Source of the DNA: Rhizobium leguminosarum
Lineage (GTDB): Bacteria; Pseudomonadota; Alphaproteobacteria; Rhizobiales; Rhizobiaceae
Assembly: GCF_002953715.1 (NCBI RefSeq)
Contig: NZ_CP025013.1
Span: 62,001-126,000 of the forward strand
Direction: 5' to 3'
DNA: 64,000 nucleotides
Of the stretch, positions 25,317 through 34,432 are shown in pieces. A model generated the notes under the pieces. It worked only from the letters and a program-made list of their open reading frames with translations. It ran no database searches and was not told the DNA's origin. Within the stretch, counting starts at the first letter, position 1; each line of letters begins with the position of its first letter. The position numbers and the translations under genes are program-made.

Positions 25317-26831
25317 ATGAGCATGGCAACGGATGATGGTGTGAAGGCCCAGCCGCTTCTTTCGCTTCGCGGCATCAACATGACATTCGGCGGTGTGAAG
25401 GCGCTGAAAAACGTCTCCTTCGAAGTCTTGCCTGGCGAGGTGCATTGCCTGGCCGGCGAAAATGGTTCCGGCAAGAGCACCCTTATCAAGGTGATATCAG
25501 GCGTCTATCGGCCTGCAGACGGCGCCGAGATCGTCTTCGACGGCGAGACGATATCCCACATGACGCCAGGCATGGCCCAGTCCCGCGGCATCCAGATCAT
25601 CTGGCAGGACCTCGCGCTCTTTCCGGAAATGAGCGTGGCGGAAAACATCGCCTTCCAGACCCTTGCCGGTTCGCGCCCGCGCTTCGTCAATTATGCCGCG
25701 ATCCGCAGGATAGCCGAGGAGGCGCTCGCCCGACTCGGCATCACCCTCGACGTCGACAGACCCCTCAAGGACTTCGCCATCGCGCAGCGTCAGATCGTCG
25801 CCATCGCCCGCTCGCTGGTCGGAGAGGCCCGGATCGTCTTCATGGACGAACCGACCGCCTCGCTCACCCAGTCTGAGACCGATCATCTGCTGGCGATCGT
25901 GCGCACGCTGTCGGCTTCGGGCGTTGCCGTGGTCTTCGTCAGCCATCGTCTTGCGGAAGTGCTGGAAATCTCCTCGCGCATCACGGTGCTGCGCGATGGT
26001 GCGCTGGTCGGGATCTATCCGGTGGAGGGCATGACCCAGTCCAAGATCACCGAGCTGATGACCGGGCGTACCTTCGACCAGAATGTTCGCACCCGCGACC
26101 TATCGCAGAACCCGGTCCTGCTTTCTGTCAGCAAGCTTTCCCGGCCCGGCGAGTTCGAGGACATTTCCTTCGATCTGCGCCGTGGCGAGACGCTCGGGAT
26201 CACCGGCCTGCTCGGCTCCGGGCGCACCGAACTTGCACTCACGCTGTTCGGCATGCGCAAGCCCGCCGCCGGCACGATCGTGTTGGAGGGAAAGCCGGTG
26301 CGCTTTGCCTCCAACCGCGAGGCGATTGCCGCCGGCGTCGCTTATCTCTCCGAAGACCGCCTTTCGCTCGGTCTCAACCAGCCGCAATCCATCGCCGACA
26401 ATCTGGTCATGGCCTCGCTTAACCGTATCCTGAGTGGCCGGCTCATTTCGTCGGAAAAGAAGCGCTCGCTGGTTGCGCGCTGGATCGCCGATCTCGGCGT
26501 CAGGATCGGCAAGCAGGACGATGCGATCTCGACGCTGTCGGGCGGCAACCAGCAGCGCATTGCGATTGCCAAATGGCTCGCCACCGATCCCAAGGTGCTG
26601 ATCCTCGATGCGCCGACGGTCGGCGTCGATGTCGGCGCCCGCGCCGGCATCTTCGAAATCGTTGCACGCCTCGCCGAGGCGGGGCTTGCGATCATCCTGA
26701 TTTCGGACGAGGTGCCGGAGGTCTATTTCAACGCCGATCGGATCATCCATATGGAAAAGGGCCGCATCGCCGGCTGGCACGATCCACGCGCGACCACACT
26801 GAAGGACCTGGAGACGGCGGTCTATGCGTAA
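25317..26831 (+). CDS. Tandem-domain sugar ABC transporter ATPase (RbsA/LsrA-like)
   Basis: 504 residues from ATG 25317 (MSMATDDGVK); upstream in-frame codons run through the hairpin. The N-terminal domain has Walker A AGENGSGKSTLIK and Walker B IVFMDEPTASL with a weak signature (DFAIAQRQIVAIARSL). The C-terminal domain has the usual relaxed Walker A (GLLGSGRTEL) and signature LSGGNQQRIAIAK, followed by LILDAPTVGVDVGAR. This is the CUT2 pattern. It overlaps the first permease gene by 8 bp, indicating coupling. Confidence 0.9.
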   Translation: MSMATDDGVKAQPLLSLRGINMTFGGVKALKNVSFEVLPGEVHCLAGENGSGKSTLIKVISGVYRPADGAEIVFDGETISHMTPGMAQSRGIQIIWQDLALFPEMSVAENIAFQTLAGSRPRFVNYAAIRRIAEEALARLGITLDVDRPLKDFAIAQRQIVAIARSLVGEARIVFMDEPTASLTQSETDHLLAIVRTLSASGVAVVFVSHRLAEVLEISSRITVLRDGALVGIYPVEGMTQSKITELMTGRTFDQNVRTRDLSQNPVLLSVSKLSRPGEFEDISFDLRRGETLGITGLLGSGRTELALTLFGMRKPAAGTIVLEGKPVRFASNREAIAAGVAYLSEDRLSLGLNQPQSIADNLVMASLNRILSGRLISSEKKRSLVARWIADLGVRIGKQDDAISTLSGGNQQRIAIAKWLATDPKVLILDAPTVGVDVGARAGIFEIVARLAEAGLAIILISDEVPEVYFNADRIIHMEKGRIAGWHDPRATTLKDLETAVYA

Positions 26832-27852
26832 GCTGTTCCTGTCCCATACCACCGAATTCGTGCTGTTTGCCGTCATCATCGCGATGAGCGTTGTCCTGGC
26901 TTTCATGACCGACCGTTTCTTCACGCTCGGCAATGTCTTCGACCTGCTCAATATCAGCGCGGTCAATATCATCTTCGCCGTCGGCCTGCTCGTGGTGCTG
27001 ATATCAGGCGGGATCGACATCTCCTTCGCCGTCGCCGCCTCGATCGTGCAATATGTCACTGCCCTTGCGCTCGAGCGGATCGGCGGGGGTGGATGGGTAT
27101 CCGGCTTCCTGATTGCTGCCGGCATCGGCATCGTGCTCGGCATGATCAACGCCTTCCTGATCCACCGCTTCCGGATCATCTCGATCGTCGCGACGATCGC
27201 GACCTTCAACGTCTATTTCGGCCTGCTGATGTTTTTCACCAAGGGGGTGTCGATCTACAATCTGCCCGACTGGCTGACGAGCCGCGTCATCATCTACGAG
27301 CGCGAAATGGCCGATGGGAGCTGGGCTGAGATCACGTTGCCGGTTGTCGTCATGGCCGTCTGCACCATCTCCACCTGGTTCTTCATTACCCGCACGACGA
27401 CCGGCCGGCAGCTCTATGCCTTCGGCGACAATCCGGAAGGCGCGCGCCGCTTCGGCATCAATATCGGCGCCATGCAGTTCATCGCCTTCGGCTGGCTTGG
27501 GTTGATGGCAGGCATCGCCGGGCTCATGCAGGCGCATTATGCGCAGGAAGTCGTGCCGAACGCACTTTATGGCCGCGAGCTCGATGTCCTGGCCGCAGTT
27601 GTGCTCGGTGGGGCGCGGCTGGGCGGCGGCAAGGGCTCGGTGCTCGGTTGCGTGCTGGGCGTGCTGCTCGTCTCGATCACTCAGAACGGCCTCAACCTGA
27701 TGGGCGTCTCGCCGTTCGCATTCAAGATGATCGTCGGCGCGATCATCCTCGTCGCGATCACCTTGTCGAGCGCCCGCATCGGCAATCTGGTGCCGGTGTT
27801 TGCGACCCGCAAATCGACCGGTGACAGGCCTGCAGACAGGGGAGAGAGCTGA
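26824..27852 (+). CDS. Sugar ABC transporter permease 1 (LsrC/RhaP-like)
   Basis: 342 residues with about 8-10 hydrophobic segments. VGLLVVLISGGIDISFAVAA and the loop YAFGDNPEGARRFGINIGAM are typical of BPD_transp_2 permeases. The stop (TGA) shares a base with the next permease's ATG, so two different permeases are made and probably heterodimerise, as LsrC and LsrD do. Confidence 0.9.
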   Translation: MRKLFLSHTTEFVLFAVIIAMSVVLAFMTDRFFTLGNVFDLLNISAVNIIFAVGLLVVLISGGIDISFAVAASIVQYVTALALERIGGGGWVSGFLIAAGIGIVLGMINAFLIHRFRIISIVATIATFNVYFGLLMFFTKGVSIYNLPDWLTSRVIIYEREMADGSWAEITLPVVVMAVCTISTWFFITRTTTGRQLYAFGDNPEGARRFGINIGAMQFIAFGWLGLMAGIAGLMQAHYAQEVVPNALYGRELDVLAAVVLGGARLGGGKGSVLGCVLGVLLVSITQNGLNLMGVSPFAFKMIVGAIILVAITLSSARIGNLVPVFATRKSTGDRPADRGES

Positions 27853-28838
27853 TGAACGCGCTTGCCGCCCGCTTCAACGCCATCTTCGGGGCCGACATGG
27901 CCGGTCCCCTCGCCGCGCTGGCGGCGGTGCTTGTCGTCTTCGGTTTCGCCTCGCCGCATTTCCTGACGGGCGCGACCTTCGGATCGGTTGCCTTTCAGCT
28001 TCCAGAGCTTGGCGTTCTGACGCTTGCCATGCTGATGCCGATCCTCACCGGCGGCCTCAACCTTGCGATCACCTTCACCGCCAACATCGCCGGCCTGACG
28101 CTCGCCTGGACGCTTCAGGCCAATGGCGGCATCGATGCCGGCCCGGGCGCCTTCCTCCTGGGCTCGGCTCTCGCTCTTGCCGTCGGTGCGGCCAGCGGCC
28201 TGGTCATGGGCCTGGTCATCGCCTTTACCCGCGCCCATCCGATCCTCGTTTCGCTGTCGATGATGATCTTCCTGCGCGGCCTCGGCGAGTTCCTGACGCG
28301 CGGCGGCGATATCTCGGGCTTCCCCACCTTCGTCGCTCCGATCGGCCACGGCAGCATCCTCGGCATCCCGGTACCTTTGTTGATCCTGATCGCCTGCGTG
28401 ATCGCCAGCCACGTCCTGCTCTCGCGCTCCAAGCTCGGCTTTTCCACCTACATGATCGGCTCCAATATCGAGTCTGCCCGCTATTCCGGCATCAACACCC
28501 GCAAGGTTCTGGTGCTGGTCTATATGCTCTCCGGCGTGATGGCGGCGGTTGCCGGCATCATCATGCTTGCGCGCTTCAATTCGGTGCGCGTCGGCCACGG
28601 CGAGTCCTATCTGCTGATCACCGTGCTTGCCTGCTTTCTCGGCGGCATCAATCCCTTTGGCGGCTTCGGCCGCGTCCTGCCCGTCTTCGTGGCGCTTATC
28701 GTGCTGCAGCTTCTCTCTTCGGGGCTCAACCTGCTCGGCGCCAACCAGCACCTCACCACTGCCGTCTGGGGCATCCTGCTCATCGTCGTGATGGTGCTGC
28801 GGTGGTTCTCGGCCAAGTTCATCAGAATCGTGAAATAG
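27852..28838 (+). CDS. Sugar ABC transporter permease 2 (LsrD/RhaQ-like)
   Basis: 328 residues, same family: MLMPILTGGLNLAITFTANI and the loop IGSNIESARYSGINTRKVLV, with ISSGLNLLGANQHL-like C-terminus (SSGLNLLGANQHLTTAVWGI). It is the second half of the heterodimeric channel. Its ATG overlaps the permease 1 stop. The epimerase gene begins 11 bp downstream. Confidence 0.9.
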   Translation: MNALAARFNAIFGADMAGPLAALAAVLVVFGFASPHFLTGATFGSVAFQLPELGVLTLAMLMPILTGGLNLAITFTANIAGLTLAWTLQANGGIDAGPGAFLLGSALALAVGAASGLVMGLVIAFTRAHPILVSLSMMIFLRGLGEFLTRGGDISGFPTFVAPIGHGSILGIPVPLLILIACVIASHVLLSRSKLGFSTYMIGSNIESARYSGINTRKVLVLVYMLSGVMAAVAGIIMLARFNSVRVGHGESYLLITVLACFLGGINPFGGFGRVLPVFVALIVLQLLSSGLNLLGANQHLTTAVWGILLIVVMVLRWFSAKFIRIVK

Positions 28839-28849
28839 GAGATACGACC

Positions 28850-29698
28850 ATGGAAGGTTTCGGCGTTCACACCAGCATGTGGACCATGAACTGGGATCGC
28901 GCAGGCGCCGAGAAGGCGATTGCCGGAGCCGTGCACTACAAGATGGATTTCATCGAGATCGCGCTGCTGAACGCGCCTGCCGTCGATGCCAAACATACCC
29001 GCGACCTGCTTGAAAAGAACAAGCTGCGCGCCGTCTGCTCGCTCGGCCTGCCGGAACATGCCTGGGCCTCGGTCCGCCCGGATGCGGCGATCGAGCACCT
29101 GAAGGTTGCGATCGAAAAGACCGCAGAAATGAACGCCGAGGCCCTGTCCGGCGTCATCTTCGGCGGCATTGGCGAGCGCACCGGCGTGCCGCCGACGCAG
29201 GGCGAATACGACAATATCGCCAAGGTGCTCGACGCAGCGGCAAAGCATGCGAAGAAGTACGGCATCCAGCTCGGCGTCGAGGCCGTGAACCGCTATGAGA
29301 ACCACCTGATCAACTCGGCGCAGCAGGCCGTCGACATGGTGGAGCGTGTCGGCGCGGACAATATCTTCGTTCACCTCGACACCTACCACATGAATATCGA
29401 GGAGAAGGGCGCGGCAAACGGCATCCTGATCGCCCGCGATCATCTGAAATACATCCATCTTTCCGAAAGCGACCGCGGCACGCCGGGCTACGGGAACATC
29501 CCGTGGGATCCGATCTATGCCGCGCTCGCCGCAATCGGCTTCAAGGGCGGACTTGCGATGGAAAGCTTCATCAACATGCCGCCTGAGGTGGCCTATGGCC
29601 TGGCCGTCTGGCGCCCCGTTGCACGCGATATGGAAGAGGTCATGGACAAAGGCCTGCCGTTCCTGCGCAATAAGGCGGAACAATACGGTCTCATCTGA
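28850..29698 (+). CDS. D-tagatose/D-psicose 3-epimerase-like sugar isomerase
   Basis: 282 residues, AP-endonuclease-2-type TIM barrel. Metal and catalytic residues are visible: Glu in GVEAVNRYENH (~144), Asp and His in HLDTYHMNIEE (~177, ~180), and Glu in LAMESF (~237). LSESDRGTPGYGNIPW matches the phosphate-free ketose-binding loop of tagatose/psicose/L-ribulose 3-epimerases. It should epimerise a free ketose at C3 with Mn2+ in the cytoplasm. RBS AGGAGATACGACC. As last gene of the LacI operon it points to uptake of a rare ketose; which one is not readable. Confidence 0.85.
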   Translation: MEGFGVHTSMWTMNWDRAGAEKAIAGAVHYKMDFIEIALLNAPAVDAKHTRDLLEKNKLRAVCSLGLPEHAWASVRPDAAIEHLKVAIEKTAEMNAEALSGVIFGGIGERTGVPPTQGEYDNIAKVLDAAAKHAKKYGIQLGVEAVNRYENHLINSAQQAVDMVERVGADNIFVHLDTYHMNIEEKGAANGILIARDHLKYIHLSESDRGTPGYGNIPWDPIYAALAAIGFKGGLAMESFINMPPEVAYGLAVWRPVARDMEEVMDKGLPFLRNKAEQYGLI

Positions 29699-30007
29699 CC
29701 CGGTTTGCCCGATATTCTGGATTCAACGGCCGCACGGGCGTCTGGCCGAAGAGTTCTTGCTATCACCGGCAAGGGGGATGACGCCTCATCTCTTCAGCAC
29801 AGGCACTGAATTTCATTCGGCCCGTGCACGCGGAATGACTCTTGAGAAATATCACGTCGTTTGTGATATTGTTATTGCTGCTTGTTACATTCCTGCTCCT
29901 ATGCCATTTTGCCGATTAAAATAAGACGCTTGAACGGCTCACGCCCGGGCTCTAGTTTCGAAGAGATGGCGGCGTTTCGATCGACCATCGATATGGGGGA
30001 ATCTTGG
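29699..30007. promoter_or_regulatory. 309-bp region upstream of the aldolase gene with an inverted repeat
   Basis: No gene is seen here. At 29848-29870 there is a perfect inverted repeat, AATATCAC-GTCGTTT-GTGATATT (8-bp arms, 7-nt spacer), in an AT-rich segment that continues to ~29930. It lies 138 bp before the aldolase ATG and could be an operator, for example for the DeoR protein encoded at 34433. The palindrome is observed; the regulator is a guess. Confidence 0.5.
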
Positions 30008-31072
30008 ATGGCACGCATTACGCTGAGGCAACTGCTCGACCATGCTGCGGAGGAAGGCTACGGCGTTCCCGCTTTCAACATCAACAACATGGAGCAGGCG
30101 CTCGCCATCATGGAGGCCGCGGACGCGTGTCAGGCGCCGGTTATCATGCAGGCGTCGCGCGGAGCCCGCGCCTATGCCAATGACATCATGCTGAAGCACA
30201 TGATGGATGCCGTCGTTGAAATCTATCCGCATATCCCGGTCTGCGTGCATCTCGATCACGGCAACGATCCGTCCAACTGCATGACGGCGATCCAGGCGGG
30301 TTTTACCTCGGTGATGATGGATGGTTCACTGAAGGCGGACGCCAAGACGCCCGCCGACTGGGCCTATAATGTCGGCGTCACCAAGATGGTGACTGATATG
30401 GCGCATTTCGGCGGCATCTCGGTGGAAGGCGAACTCGGCGTTCTCGGTTCTCTCGAGACCGGCATGGGCGAGGCCGAGGACGGCCACGGCGCCGAGGGCA
30501 AGCTTTCGCATGACCAGTTGCTGACCGATCCGGACGAAGCCGTGAAATTCGTGCGCGAAACCAAGGTCGACGCGCTCGCCATCGCGATGGGCACATCGCA
30601 TGGCGCCTACAAGTTCACCCGCAAGCCGGACGGTTCGGTACTGGCGATGAACGTCATTGAAGAAATTCATCGTAAGCTCCCGAACACACATCTCGTCATG
30701 CATGGCTCGTCCTCGGTCCCGATCGAACTGCAGGAGATCATCAACAAGTACGGCGGGGAGATGAAGCCGACATGGGGAGTGCCGGTCGAGGAAATCCAGC
30801 GCGGCATCAAGAACGGCGTTCGCAAGGTCAATATCGATACCGACGGCAGAATGGCGATGACCGGCCAGATCCGCCGTGTGCTGCAGGAGGACCCAAGCGA
30901 GTTCGATCCGCGCAAATATCTGAAGCCGGCGATGACGGCGCTGACCAAGCTCTGCAAGGAGCGCTTCGAACAGTTCGGCACCGCCGGTATGGCCGGCCGC
31001 ATCACGCCCCTTCCCGTTTCGGAAATGGCGAAGCGTTACAAGTCCGGTTCCCTCGATCCGGCTTTCTCCTGA
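30008..31072 (+). CDS. fba: Class II fructose-bisphosphate aldolase
   Basis: 354 residues from ATG 30008 behind GGGGAATC. Zn ligands and catalytic region are recognisable: CVHLDHGNDPSNCMTAIQAG (Asp/His), VEGELGVLG, MGTSHGAYKF, LVMHGSSSVP and the C-terminal VRKVNIDTDGRMAMTGQIR. This is the Calvin-cycle type (CbbA/Fba) of about 345-360 residues. It cleaves ketose-1,6-bisphosphate to DHAP and glyceraldehyde-3-phosphate. It stops only 7 bp from the convergent glpD-like gene. Location between polyol gene sets suggests a dedicated aldolase for catabolism or gluconeogenesis from polyols. Confidence 0.92.
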   Translation: MARITLRQLLDHAAEEGYGVPAFNINNMEQALAIMEAADACQAPVIMQASRGARAYANDIMLKHMMDAVVEIYPHIPVCVHLDHGNDPSNCMTAIQAGFTSVMMDGSLKADAKTPADWAYNVGVTKMVTDMAHFGGISVEGELGVLGSLETGMGEAEDGHGAEGKLSHDQLLTDPDEAVKFVRETKVDALAIAMGTSHGAYKFTRKPDGSVLAMNVIEEIHRKLPNTHLVMHGSSSVPIELQEIINKYGGEMKPTWGVPVEEIQRGIKNGVRKVNIDTDGRMAMTGQIRRVLQEDPSEFDPRKYLKPAMTALTKLCKERFEQFGTAGMAGRITPLPVSEMAKRYKSGSLDPAFS

Positions 31073-31079
31073 AACTGGG

Positions 31080-32822
31080 TTAGCCTGACGCCGGGCGCGG
31101 TGCCTTTTCCGGCTCGGCGGCAACCTTGCCTGTCAGTGCCTGGCCGTGGAAGCGGCTCAGCTGGCTGACAACGTCCTGAATTTCGCTCGCCGTTCGTTCG
31201 GCATTCCAATCGAGCGCTGCCCCGGCAACGCCGGCGATTTCCTGCAGGCCTGCCAGCGTCAACCGGCCCTCGATCGCAAGCGTCGTGCGGCGCATCACGA
31301 TGTCCGACAGGTGGACGACAATTTCGTTCCGGACGATCCAGTCGATCTCGCGGAGACTGTAACGCGGCGCACCCGTCAGGCGCTGCTCGTCGGTATAGCC
31401 TGAAACAGAAGAAAGCAGGGCTGCGGCCGTCGTGCCGTAGCGGCGGAGCAGTTCGTCGGCACGCTCGGCGGCAACGCCGCTGCGTGACGCGGTATCCCTG
31501 ATCCAGGCGCTACGTTGCTGGGCATCAACCGGAAAGACCTTGCCGCCGCCGATCGCCAGATAACGTGTCGACTGGCTGCGGCTGCGCTGCAGCCGGGAGA
31601 GAACGGTGTCGGCGACCTCTTCCGCAAAGCCGCGGAACGTCGTCCACTTGCCTCCGACCAGCGAAATGATCGGAAACGGTCTGCCGCTCCCTGGCTCCTT
31701 TACCGGCGCGGAGTGATCGCGGCTGATCAGCCCCGGTGCGGTCGCATCCGATGCCGGCAGCGGGCGGATGCCGCTATAGCTGAAGACGATCTGGTCGCGA
31801 TCGAAGCGGAGCGTCGGCAGCAGCGAACGGACGCTTTCGAGGAAATACTCGGTTTCCGGCTCCTCGCAGCGGACATTGTCCGGATCATCCGCCGGAATGT
31901 CGGTCGAACCGACCAGTGCCAGCCCGAGATAGTCGTAGACCAGGCAGATGCGGCCGTCGTCGGCCTCGAAATAGATCATGTGGCCGTTGAGGCTTCGCAC
32001 CAATTCGGGATGCTCAAGCAGGATATGGGAACCCTTCGTGCCGCCGATCAGCCGCGATGGAGCGCCGAGCAAAGTGTTGACGTGATCGATCCAAGGACCT
32101 GCCGCATTGACGACCAGCTTGGGAGCAACGGTGACATCGCGACCATCGGGCTGCCGGAAGGTCAAATGCCCTTCGGAAACGGCAGCCAGTGTCGCGAAAT
32201 TTGCCGCGAGGCTCCTCGCATTCGCATCGAGACCATCGCTCACGAGCTCATAGACGAGCCGCTCCGGCCTGCTGATCTTGGCGTCGTAATAGATGCCGCC
32301 GGCGACGATGGCGGGGGTGACATGCGGCATTTCCTTGCGCGCCTGTTTCTTCAGGATCAGCCGGTGGCGCGGCATGACCTGGTCGCGCGAACCGAAAAAG
32401 TCGTAGAGCCGAAGCCCGATCTTGATGAGCACGGCACCACGGCTGCGTGGCGCCGTCTTCGACCCGAAGAGCGTCCTGATCGCTGCCCAGATACCGCGGG
32501 TCCAGGAAAAGACAGGAATGAAGGTCGGCAGCGGCTCGACGCAATGCGGCGCGTTCTTGAGCAGGAGGTTGCGCTCAAGCGTCGACTGCGCAACCAGTCC
32601 GAACTCACCCGTTTCCAGATATTTCAGGCCGCCGTGGATGAGACGCGATGGTGCGGCGCTCGTGCCGGAACCAAAGTCGGCCTTGTCGACGATCAGGCAA
32701 TTGACACCCTGTATCGAGAGGTCACGAAAGAGGCCGGCGCCGTTGATGCCCGCCCCGATGATCAAAACGTCGATATCGTTCTCGCCGAGATTCGAGAAGC
32801 GCTGCTGCAAATCGGGGGTCAT
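31080..32822 (-). CDS. GlpD-like FAD-dependent polyol-phosphate dehydrogenase
   Basis: About 580 residues. Rossmann FAD site VLIIGAGINGAGLFRDLSIQ, then SGTSAAPSRLIHGGLKYLE, LIGGTKGSHILLEHP, LVGSTDIPADDPDN and SYSGIRPLPASD, all as in GlpD. A C-terminal helical domain (~390-560) is present. It would oxidise a polyol phosphate and pass electrons to quinone. ATG 32822 has AGGA 8 bp upstream; ATG 32828 is also in frame. It lies 43 bp downstream of the FGGY kinase, repeating the eryA-eryB logic, so true glycerol-3-phosphate or another polyol phosphate are both possible. Family secure, substrate not. Confidence 0.87.
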   Translation of the reverse strand: MTPDLQQRFSNLGENDIDVLIIGAGINGAGLFRDLSIQGVNCLIVDKADFGSGTSAAPSRLIHGGLKYLETGEFGLVAQSTLERNLLLKNAPHCVEPLPTFIPVFSWTRGIWAAIRTLFGSKTAPRSRGAVLIKIGLRLYDFFGSRDQVMPRHRLILKKQARKEMPHVTPAIVAGGIYYDAKISRPERLVYELVSDGLDANARSLAANFATLAAVSEGHLTFRQPDGRDVTVAPKLVVNAAGPWIDHVNTLLGAPSRLIGGTKGSHILLEHPELVRSLNGHMIYFEADDGRICLVYDYLGLALVGSTDIPADDPDNVRCEEPETEYFLESVRSLLPTLRFDRDQIVFSYSGIRPLPASDATAPGLISRDHSAPVKEPGSGRPFPIISLVGGKWTTFRGFAEEVADTVLSRLQRSRSQSTRYLAIGGGKVFPVDAQQRSAWIRDTASRSGVAAERADELLRRYGTTAAALLSSVSGYTDEQRLTGAPRYSLREIDWIVRNEIVVHLSDIVMRRTTLAIEGRLTLAGLQEIAGVAGAALDWNAERTASEIQDVVSQLSRFHGQALTGKVAAEPEKAPRPASG

Positions 32823-32865
32823 GCTCATCGTCCTAAATCGCCCGCCGCAGCAGACATCTGTCTTT

Positions 32866-34395
32866 TCAGTTTGCCGATTGCTCCGGCGCAAGCGCGGAAA
32901 TCCTAGGCCAAAGGGGGATCATCGCGTCGGCAATGTCGCGGAACACCTGGTAACGCTTCTCATAATCCGCGCTGCGCGCCGCATCGGGCCGGCAAGTCTT
33001 TGCGATGGAGGCCGTGTCGCGCGGATCGCTCTGCGGATCGGCGAAGATCCCGGCGCCCGACCCGGCACAAAGCGCAGCACCCCAGGCGGCCGCCTCATCC
33101 ATCTCGGTTACCGTGACCGGCATGCCAAGCACATCGGCAAACATCTGCACGACGGCAGGGTTGCGCGAGATGCCCCCGGCGAGCCGCGTCTGATCGAAGG
33201 CAAAGCCGTCGCGAAGCGCGTCGACATGAATGCGATGATTGAAAGCGATGCCCTCTAGCACGGCGCGCAGCATGTCGCCGCGGTCGTGCCATCCACCGAG
33301 CCCGAAGAAGCCGGCGCTGGCCGCCGCGCCATAAGGCGAGCCGAACAGATAAGGATGGAAGAGCGCGGTCGAGGGGCGCTCGAAAGCGGCCGCGATCTCG
33401 GGCGCCAGCAGGCTGTGGATCGAGTTGCCTTGCACCTCGCCATTTTTCCGTTCGGCGGCGCAGAGCGTGTCCAGAAACCAGTCGTAATTCGCTGTCGATG
33501 CAGGCGAGATCGACATGCTGTTCCAGATGCCGGGCGCAATCCCGTTGCGGCAGAACCAGCGCCGGTCGACACGCGGTTCCGACGAAAGCGTCTCGTTGAT
33601 CGAATAGGTCCCGGCAATGACCGCGACAACGCCCTTGGCATAGCCCCCTGCCCCGAGCGCCGAGGCCGTGACGTCGTGCAGACCGGCAACGACAGGCGTT
33701 CCCTCGGCAAGGCCCGTCAGCTGCGCGGCTTCACGGGTCACGCGTCCGACGATCTGGTCGGAGCGTGAGGCCGGCGGCAGGGCGTGGACGAGATCCTGCA
33801 AGCCAAACAGCCGCAGGGCATCCTCACTGTAGTTCTGCGTCTTGACATTGGTGAAGGAGGTGCTGGCTTCGGTGCGGTCCGTACCGATGGTCCCGGTCAG
33901 GCAGAACCGCAGCCAGTCCTTGCAGCTGATGAAATGGCCGATGCGCTTGTAGCGCTCAGGCTCCATTTCGCGGATCCAGGCAAGCAATGCCGATGGCGCG
34001 GAGACGTGTGGGATCTGCCCCGTCAGTTCGATCGCCAGGTCGGCGACGTCGCTTTTCGTCCACCGGTCGACGATCGCCCCTGCCCGGCTGTCCAGCGAGA
34101 GAATGGCCCGGCCAAGCGGCTTTTGGGCGTGATCGAGTAGGTAGATGCCGTCTCCATGCGCAGTAGCGGCAATGCCCTCTATGTCGCTTGCCGGCCGCCC
34201 GCTGAGCGAAATCGCTTCGCGGATGGCATTGGCCGTCGCGCTCCACAATTCATCCATGTCGCGCTCGATATGGCGGGCCTTCGGAATAAACTGCGTGACG
34301 CGGCGACGCGCGGCTGCAAGCGGCGTGCCGTCGATATCGAAGATGACCGCCTTGGTGACTGTCAAACCACTATCGATCCCGAGCAGTGTCGGCAT
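32866..34395 (-). CDS. FGGY-family carbohydrate kinase
   Basis: 509 residues. LLGIDSGLTVTKAVIFDIDG (4-23) is the FGGY N-terminal phosphate loop; FISCKDWLRFCLTGTIGTDR and AGLHDVTASALGAGG mark the middle, and RLAGGISRNPAVVQMFADVL with EMDEAAAWGAALCAGSG the C-terminal ATP-binding motif. It phosphorylates a sugar or polyol with ATP. Similar to xylulose/L-xylulose/polyol kinases. It sits between deoR (37 bp upstream) and the glpD-like gene. A second, unrelated-position FGGY kinase (eryA) is at 40548, so this one serves another substrate or acts redundantly. Confidence 0.88.
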   Translation of the reverse strand: MPTLLGIDSGLTVTKAVIFDIDGTPLAAARRRVTQFIPKARHIERDMDELWSATANAIREAISLSGRPASDIEGIAATAHGDGIYLLDHAQKPLGRAILSLDSRAGAIVDRWTKSDVADLAIELTGQIPHVSAPSALLAWIREMEPERYKRIGHFISCKDWLRFCLTGTIGTDRTEASTSFTNVKTQNYSEDALRLFGLQDLVHALPPASRSDQIVGRVTREAAQLTGLAEGTPVVAGLHDVTASALGAGGYAKGVVAVIAGTYSINETLSSEPRVDRRWFCRNGIAPGIWNSMSISPASTANYDWFLDTLCAAERKNGEVQGNSIHSLLAPEIAAAFERPSTALFHPYLFGSPYGAAASAGFFGLGGWHDRGDMLRAVLEGIAFNHRIHVDALRDGFAFDQTRLAGGISRNPAVVQMFADVLGMPVTVTEMDEAAAWGAALCAGSGAGIFADPQSDPRDTASIAKTCRPDAARSADYEKRYQVFRDIADAMIPLWPRISALAPEQSAN

Positions 34396-34432
34396 TCAGG
34401 TTTACCTCATGACGAGCAACTGGCCCACGCCG

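Noticed and set aside
27800..28850. Upstream in-frame extension of the epimerase gene through the permease region
   Set aside because: The extension is Arg/Pro-rich and overlaps a real permease; ATG 28850 has a good RBS and the family start.
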